Assembly (NCBI GenBank): GCA_025058615.1
Contig: JANXDM010000002.1
Coordinates: 1 to 54,794, forward strand
DNA length: 54,794 nucleotides
Source: Candidatus Pacearchaeota archaeon
Lineage (GTDB): Archaea; Nanobdellota; Nanobdellia; Pacearchaeales; UBA284
Direction: 5' to 3'
A program made the position numbers and the translations under genes. Position 1 is the stretch's first letter, and each line of letters begins with the position of its first letter. Below, piece by piece: positions 49,101 to 54,794 of this stretch. The notes below the pieces were generated by a model, which made no database searches, was not told the DNA's origin, and worked only from the letters and a program-made list of their open reading frames with translations.

Positions 49101-51344
49101 ATGCGGAATATACTCTGGCTTCGAGACGTTAAAAAAGAGGATATAAACATAGTAGGGGGAAAAGGAGCTCATCTCGGAGAAATGTACAATGCTGGTTTTC
49201 CTGTTCCAGAAGCTTTCATAATTACTGCACAGGCATTCAAAGAATTTATGGAAAAGACCAAACTCAAAGAAAAAATTTATGGATTTTTAAAAGTAGATAT
49301 AGAAGACACACAACAGCTCGACAAAATTTCAAGAGAAATTCGTGAATCGATAGAAAAAGCAGAAATACCAAAATTTTTGGAAAAAGAAATCATAGACGCC
49401 TACAAAGACTTAAGCGAGGAGGAACCTTCTTCCTTGTTCGAACCGTGTTTTGTCGCTGTTAGAAGTAGTGCAACGACAGAAGACTTAGAACAAGCGAGTT
49501 TTGCCGGCCAGCAAGAAACTTTTCTTAACGTTAAGGGTAACGATGCCTTGATCGAAGCTATAAAAAAATGTTGGGCTTCTCTCTTTACTGCAAGGGCAAT
49601 TTATTATCGAGCGAGACATGGCTTTTCCCACGAAAATTCTTTTATCGCTGTAATAGTTCAAAAAATGATGAATTTCGATAAGTCGGGGGTTATTTTTACG
49701 ATAAACCCTTTGACAAATAACGAAAAAGAAATAATTATAGAGGCAGTTTTCGGTCTTGGAGAAGGAATTGTTTCTGGAGCGATAGAGCCGGATCATTATG
49801 TTCTAGACAAAGAAACCGGAAAACTTCTCGATTCTAGAATAGGGATTAAAAATTTTGCGGTTGTACGGAGCAGCGAAGGAAAAACCATAAAAAAAGAATT
49901 ATTTGATGAAGATAAAAAAAAGCAAGTTCTTCTTGACTATGAATTAAGGAAAGCATGGGAATATGCTGTGAAAATAGAGAAATATTATCACTTTCCGCAA
50001 GATATCGAGTTTGGTTTCGAAGCCGGAAATTTTTATGTCGTGCAATCCAGACCAGTAACAACAACAAAAAAAGAGATGAAAGATAGTTTTAGGACAGAGG
50101 AAGTTCCGTTGCTTCTCGGACTTCCTGCTTCTTCTGGCGTTGCTTCTGGAAGAGTAAGAATAATACATTCTTTGCAAGAGCTTTCTAAAGTACAACAAGG
50201 AGACATTCTTGTAACGAAAATGACAAGTCCTGATATGGTTGTGGCAATGCAGAAAGCTTCTGCAATCGTAACAGACGAAGGAGGAGTTACTTGTCATGCA
50301 GCTATCGTTAGTAGAGAACTTGGGATTCCGTGTGTAGTAGGAACAAAAAAAGCAACTAGAATTTTGAAGGATGGTATGATCGTTACTGTCGACGGAAGTG
50401 CAGGAAAAATTTATAGTGGTTATAAACAACTTGAAGTTCCAAAAGAAATAATTAGCGAAGAAATGCGTATTGCGTGGGAAGAAATGAAAAAAAAACGCAG
50501 GAAAGTAGATTTAAAAGTTAATTGTGATCTTCCAGAAATTGCAGAAAGAGCAGCGGCCACGAATGCAGATGGAGTTGGTCTTGTCAGGATAGAGTTCATG
50601 ATAGCAGAGAAAGGAATTCATCCTGTATTTTATTTGCAAGAAAAAAGATTAGATGATTATAAGACTTTATTGGTTTCTGGCCTCGAAAAAATTGCTTCTG
50701 CTTTTAAAGGAAAGCCTGTGTGGGTAAGAACTTCAGACATGAGGACAGATGAATATAGAAATTTGAAGGGAGCAGATACAGAGCCAAAGGAGGATAATCC
50801 TATGCTTGGATGGCACGGAATAAGGAGGAGCCTAGAACAAGAAGAAATTTTAAGAGCAGAATTCGAGGCAATAAAAGTTTTGCACGATAAAGGATATAAT
50901 AATGTAGGGGTCATGCTCCCTTTTTTGATAAGTATCGAAGAATTGAAGAGAGCAAAAGTAGTAATGCGTAAAGTAGGTTTGGAGCCATGCAAGGATATTG
51001 AATTTGGTGTTATGTTAGAAACTCCTGCAGCATGTTTAATCATAGAGGATTTATGTTTAGAAGGAATATCCTTTGTAAGTTTTGGTACTAATGACCTAAC
51101 ACAACTTGTTTTGGGAGTTGACAGGAACAACGAGAAACTTGCATCTTTATACAATGAAATGCATCCGGCGGTTTTACGGTTAATAGAGATGGTAATAAAT
51201 ACTTGTAAGAGATATGGTGTAAAAACAAGCATATGCGGGCAAGCAGCATCTAATCCAGAAATGGCAAGATGGTTAATAGAAAAAGGAATAGATAGCTTAT
51301 CAGTAAATATAGATAGTGTAGAAAGAATAAGAAGCTTGTTGTAG
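49101..51344 (+). CDS. ppsA: Phosphoenolpyruvate synthase
   Basis: VGGKGAHLGEMYNAGFPVPEAF, AVRSSATTEDLEQASFAGQQETFLNV, TDEGGVTCHAAIVSRELGIPCVVGT, SFGTNDLTQLVLGVDRN, SICGQAAS. Confidence 0.97.
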   Translation: MRNILWLRDVKKEDINIVGGKGAHLGEMYNAGFPVPEAFIITAQAFKEFMEKTKLKEKIYGFLKVDIEDTQQLDKISREIRESIEKAEIPKFLEKEIIDAYKDLSEEEPSSLFEPCFVAVRSSATTEDLEQASFAGQQETFLNVKGNDALIEAIKKCWASLFTARAIYYRARHGFSHENSFIAVIVQKMMNFDKSGVIFTINPLTNNEKEIIIEAVFGLGEGIVSGAIEPDHYVLDKETGKLLDSRIGIKNFAVVRSSEGKTIKKELFDEDKKKQVLLDYELRKAWEYAVKIEKYYHFPQDIEFGFEAGNFYVVQSRPVTTTKKEMKDSFRTEEVPLLLGLPASSGVASGRVRIIHSLQELSKVQQGDILVTKMTSPDMVVAMQKASAIVTDEGGVTCHAAIVSRELGIPCVVGTKKATRILKDGMIVTVDGSAGKIYSGYKQLEVPKEIISEEMRIAWEEMKKKRRKVDLKVNCDLPEIAERAAATNADGVGLVRIEFMIAEKGIHPVFYLQEKRLDDYKTLLVSGLEKIASAFKGKPVWVRTSDMRTDEYRNLKGADTEPKEDNPMLGWHGIRRSLEQEEILRAEFEAIKVLHDKGYNNVGVMLPFLISIEELKRAKVVMRKVGLEPCKDIEFGVMLETPAACLIIEDLCLEGISFVSFGTNDLTQLVLGVDRNNEKLASLYNEMHPAVLRLIEMVINTCKRYGVKTSICGQAASNPEMARWLIEKGIDSLSVNIDSVERIRSLL

Positions 51345-51399
51345 TATCACTATGAAGTAATTAATCAGAAAAATTTTAAAACCTTACTTTCCTTTTTTC

Positions 51400-52080
51400 T
51401 TGAAAATGTTGGAAGAAGAAGCAAAAGAGAGAGGAATAAACATAGAAGCGTTGCGGCAAGAGCAAAAGAAACTTTCGAAGCAGGTTTCTTGTAGAGATGC
51501 TTTTGATTTTTCTGCTGCAACTAGATTTGGAGCTATAGTTACATATCCGATAGATGACAAGTTGCTTGCTTCTGCAGTTCTCCTTAACGAAAATTTAGAC
51601 ACAATAGAAAAAAAATTTGCAATAAAAAAAGCAAAATTTCCTTACATACCTGGTTTTAGGGCTTTTCGCGAACTTCCAGTTATGCTAGAGGCCTATGAAA
51701 AAATGGAAGAGCAAGCAGATGTTTTTTTCATTTTGGGTCACGGAATAGCACACCCTCGTGGTTTGGGAATTGCAAGTCATTTTGGCGTAATGGTGGAAAA
51801 ACCAACGATAGGGATAGCAAAGAGCATAGATTATGGAAACGAAAAAGAAAACAAAGTCTATGATCCAAAAGGAAAAATCATTGCAGAAAAAGTCCTTACT
51901 AAGAAAGGAGCAAAACCAATTTATGTTTCAGTTGGCCATATGATAAGTTTGGAAACCGCAGTAAAAATAACAAAAAAATGTACAAAAGAGCCACATAAAT
52001 TTCCAGAGCCACTTGTGGAAGCTCGAAAATTTGCAAAAAAAATACGGAAAGAATTTGTAGAAGATGAGACAACTACGTGA
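51400..52080 (+). CDS. nfi: Endonuclease V
   Basis: YIPGFRAFRELPVMLEAYEKMEEQADVFFILGHGIAHPRGLGIASHFGVMVEKPTIGIAKS, YVSVGHMISLETAVKI. Confidence 0.93.
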   Translation: MKMLEEEAKERGINIEALRQEQKKLSKQVSCRDAFDFSAATRFGAIVTYPIDDKLLASAVLLNENLDTIEKKFAIKKAKFPYIPGFRAFRELPVMLEAYEKMEEQADVFFILGHGIAHPRGLGIASHFGVMVEKPTIGIAKSIDYGNEKENKVYDPKGKIIAEKVLTKKGAKPIYVSVGHMISLETAVKITKKCTKEPHKFPEPLVEARKFAKKIRKEFVEDETTT

Positions 52081-52951
52081 TTATCTTTTAATCTTAGAAG
52101 GGAAAAAACTTCCGAAGTTTAAGTTGGCTCGTTCGAGAGGGATTTTAAAAAGAAAAATAAATCAAGCAAAAAAAATCTTAGAATCATGCGAGTTATGTGA
52201 AAGAAAATGTCATGTAAACAGATATAAAGAAGAAGGGTGGTGTAGAGTAAAAGACAAGCTTTTGGTTAGCAGTTATTTTACTCATTATGGGGAAGAATAT
52301 TTCTTTGTTCCAAGTTTCACCGTGTTCTTTTGGAGTTGTACTTTTTCTTGTCAATTTTGTCAGAATTGGAGTATTTCACATAGGTTTGAAGAACCGCAAA
52401 CTATGAAACCTAAAGAATTAGCTTCGATAATAGATGAGCATAATTATTGTAAAAATATAAATTTTGTAGGGGGAGAACCAACTCCTTACTTACCTTTTAT
52501 TCTTGAAACTTTACGATATGTAAAGAGCAACATACCAATCATTTGGAACAGCAACTTTTTTATGTCTTTGAAAAGTATGAAAATACTCAAAGGAATTATT
52601 GATGTTTATCTTTCTGACTTTAAGTACGGAAACGACGAATGCGCGAAAAGACTTAGTAAAGTTGATAATTATACAGCAATAATAAAAAGAAACCATCTTC
52701 TTGCAGCAAAAAACGCCGAACTAGTGATAAGACATTTGATTTTACCAGGACATGTGGAATGTTGTAGCAAACCTATTTTAGATTGGATTGCGAAAAATAT
52801 AAAAGATAAGTGTATTGTTAACCTGATGGACCAGTATAGACCAGAATTTTATGCTTACAAATTTAAAGAACTTAATAGAACTATAAATATTTCAGAATTT
52901 GAAAAAGTACTAGGTTATGCTAAAGAGTTAAATTTAAATTTCATTTTCTGA
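52064..52951 (+). CDS. Radical SAM protein, PflA-activase-like
   Basis: CELCERKCHVNRYKEEGWCRV; FFWSCTFSCQFCQNWSISH radical SAM CxxxCxxC; FVGGEPTPYLPFILETLRYVKS. Confidence 0.88.
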   Translation: MRQLRDYLLILEGKKLPKFKLARSRGILKRKINQAKKILESCELCERKCHVNRYKEEGWCRVKDKLLVSSYFTHYGEEYFFVPSFTVFFWSCTFSCQFCQNWSISHRFEEPQTMKPKELASIIDEHNYCKNINFVGGEPTPYLPFILETLRYVKSNIPIIWNSNFFMSLKSMKILKGIIDVYLSDFKYGNDECAKRLSKVDNYTAIIKRNHLLAAKNAELVIRHLILPGHVECCSKPILDWIAKNIKDKCIVNLMDQYRPEFYAYKFKELNRTINISEFEKVLGYAKELNLNFIF

Positions 52952-52953
52952 AA

Positions 52954-53373
52954 ATGAAAAAGAAAAATTTTGATTATTTTATAAACCACAACACAGGATA
53001 TTTTTATTTGTTTTTTGGAGAAATAGAAAAAATATTTGAAAAAATAAAAAAAAGTGAAATAAAAGATTTTTCCATGAAAACCAAAGAAAAAATAAGAAAA
53101 CTTTATGGAAGAAATGCTGAAATAAATATTTGCTTCTCAGAGAAATATGAACACTTGTTACTTTTTGTTTGTGAACTAAATTGTAGAGAAGGATGGAAAC
53201 TTACAAATCTTTTTTTACCTTGGAATAACATTAAATCTTGGAGACCGAATGAAAACAATCTACAGTTAGAAGACAAGCTAGAATATTCTGGAAAATTTGA
53301 AAATAATGAAGATTTTTGGAAATCTGTTCTCGAATCTTATTTCAAAATTTTAGGCAATGCTACTCAGCCTTAA
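52954..53373 (+). CDS. Hypothetical protein
   Basis: 139-aa ORF, 2 bp after the radical SAM gene; overlaps convergent MFS gene by 14 bp. Confidence 0.5.
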   Translation: MKKKNFDYFINHNTGYFYLFFGEIEKIFEKIKKSEIKDFSMKTKEKIRKLYGRNAEINICFSEKYEHLLLFVCELNCREGWKLTNLFLPWNNIKSWRPNENNLQLEDKLEYSGKFENNEDFWKSVLESYFKILGNATQP

Positions 53374-54742
53374 AACTAAATATTTCGATAAAAAATCTTT
53401 TCCTAAAATGTTTTATTTTTTCTTTTACATCGATAAATTTAAAAGGTTTTACCATACGCACCTCGTTGAATTTTGGGACCAACGTCAAAGATATTAATAT
53501 TCTAAGAATTCCGGAAATAAGAAAAACTGTCAAGAAAACAGATCCGAAGAAGGCAAAAAATCTTGAAGAGACTATAACGCTTCCTAGAGAAGTTCCTGCA
53601 AAGACGGCAATGCTTGTGATTACATTAAAATAACTTTGGCAAAGGGCCATCCTTTCTCTCGTTACAGCATCATAGATGAAATTGCTTGTTGCTAGGGAAA
53701 ATCCTGAAAAAATAACCCCAGAACAAAATTCTATGAAAATAAGAAAAAAGACTAGAGCGAAGGATTTGGGAAGAAAAGAAAATAAGAACCATCCTAAAGG
53801 TATTGTACATGTAAAAAGAGATGTTATCCTTATAGTTTTTACTGTTCCATAATGGTCAATAAATTTACCCCATAATGGCATGAAAATCAACGTTCCCAAT
53901 ATTGAACTAGAAACAATTAAGGTATAGGTTACATAATCAAAGCCAAGATCTTTGAGCATATAAACAACGAAGAAAGGAGAAGCTATGCTTATTGCAAAAT
54001 TCATAAGGGAAATAGCTATAACAAATCTACCAAAATTATTGTGTCGCATCTTTTTTATGAATTGAAAAATTGTAAAATAATGCTCTTTTTTTATTTGCAG
54101 TTTCGGTTCATATTTCTCGAAAAAAAGTCTGCTGGAAACAAATCTTGCAACAGCTGCACAAGAAAACAATATGAAGAAACCTAAATAAATTTTAGTTTTT
54201 TTGAAATAATCAAGCAAAAAACCAGAAAGCAACAGAACAGCGAGAGAGACTATATTTATTATTTTGTTCCTAACCCCGAAGTATTTTCCGCTTTCTTTTG
54301 TTACGATGTCCTTCATCAATGAGTTCCAAATAGGGATTATAAAATTACCTATAGCAACAAAACCTGAATAAACAATTATCAAATAGACAACAGAAAAATT
54401 AGAACTTAACTTAAAAATAAAGAAAAGAACCGCAGCAAACAAAATAAAAAGCCAAAGTATCGATTGTAGTGTTGTCCCAAAAACCATTATTTTTTTTCTT
54501 GAGTATCTTTCGAGAACTTTATGTGAAAATAATTGTGTGAAGTTTCCGATTAGAGTAGGAAAAGCGCTGAGAAATCCGATTTGTGCATTTGTTGCTCCAA
54601 GAGAAAGGGCAAAAGGAGAAATATATCTTTCACTTATAGTTCCAGAAACAGCAGCGAAACCCCCCTCTATTATACTTATTTTTCTACTTTTCTTTTTCTT
54701 TTCTTCTATTTTTTCTTCTGCTTCTTTTTTTAATGTTTCCAT
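53360..54742 (-). CDS. MFS transporter
   Basis: About 12 hydrophobic segments; SLGATNAQIGFLSAFPTLIGNFTQLFSHKVLERYSRKKIM, LFMPLWGKFIDHYGTVKTIR; frame stays open upstream of the Met to the window edge. Confidence 0.88.
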   Translation of the reverse strand: METLKKEAEEKIEEKKKKSRKISIIEGGFAAVSGTISERYISPFALSLGATNAQIGFLSAFPTLIGNFTQLFSHKVLERYSRKKIMVFGTTLQSILWLFILFAAVLFFIFKLSSNFSVVYLIIVYSGFVAIGNFIIPIWNSLMKDIVTKESGKYFGVRNKIINIVSLAVLLLSGFLLDYFKKTKIYLGFFILFSCAAVARFVSSRLFFEKYEPKLQIKKEHYFTIFQFIKKMRHNNFGRFVIAISLMNFAISIASPFFVVYMLKDLGFDYVTYTLIVSSSILGTLIFMPLWGKFIDHYGTVKTIRITSLFTCTIPLGWFLFSFLPKSFALVFFLIFIEFCSGVIFSGFSLATSNFIYDAVTRERMALCQSYFNVITSIAVFAGTSLGSVIVSSRFFAFFGSVFLTVFLISGILRILISLTLVPKFNEVRMVKPFKFIDVKEKIKHFRKRFFIEIFSFKAE

Positions 54743-54794
54743 TCTTTTTTCTTCTTCCCTCTTTTTTTGTTTTGCTCTTTCTCTAAGTAGATCT

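Noticed and set aside
1-54794. CRISPR arrays, transposases, integrases, inteins in MCM/ligase/EF genes
   Set aside because: Looked for and not seen; no regular spaced repeats and the conserved genes read through without insertions.

Overview
This 54.8 kb AT-rich window is an archaeal chromosomal segment, probably from a DPANN-type lineage (lineage is an inference). It carries mostly core information-processing genes: SMC C-terminus, FtsZ, GatD, DnaG, EF-1A, uS2, ThrRS, Taw1, AsnRS, Nth, uS12-uS7-EF-2, TBP, MCM, an OB-fold protein, uL16, PpsA, EndoV, Nfo and an ATP-dependent DNA ligase. Interspersed are large secreted or membrane surface proteins, three tRNAs and several unassigned ORFs. No CRISPR array, transposon or prophage was seen. 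The most notable observations are: (1) a candidate nucleotide-signalling pair, namely a membrane protein with an extracellular region and a degenerate cytoplasmic class III cyclase-like domain, followed by a DisA_N/DacZ-type diadenylate cyclase with a C-terminal hydrophobic tail; (2) a Ku / THEP1-like NTPase / LigD-type ligase operon that appears to be decaying, with an in-frame TAA before a still recognisable Ku C-terminus and a ligase broken by a junction/deletion and an in-frame TAG; (3) a tRNA-Thr(CGU) with a 15-nt anticodon loop, implying an 8-nt insertion or mini-intron; (4) a tRNA-Pro-like gene with anticodon AGG; (5) a Na/Pi symporter and PhoU domain split by a +1 frameshift at an A5 run; and (6) an eroded ORF at 18688-19330. 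All assignments come from reading motifs by eye; no database search was run.
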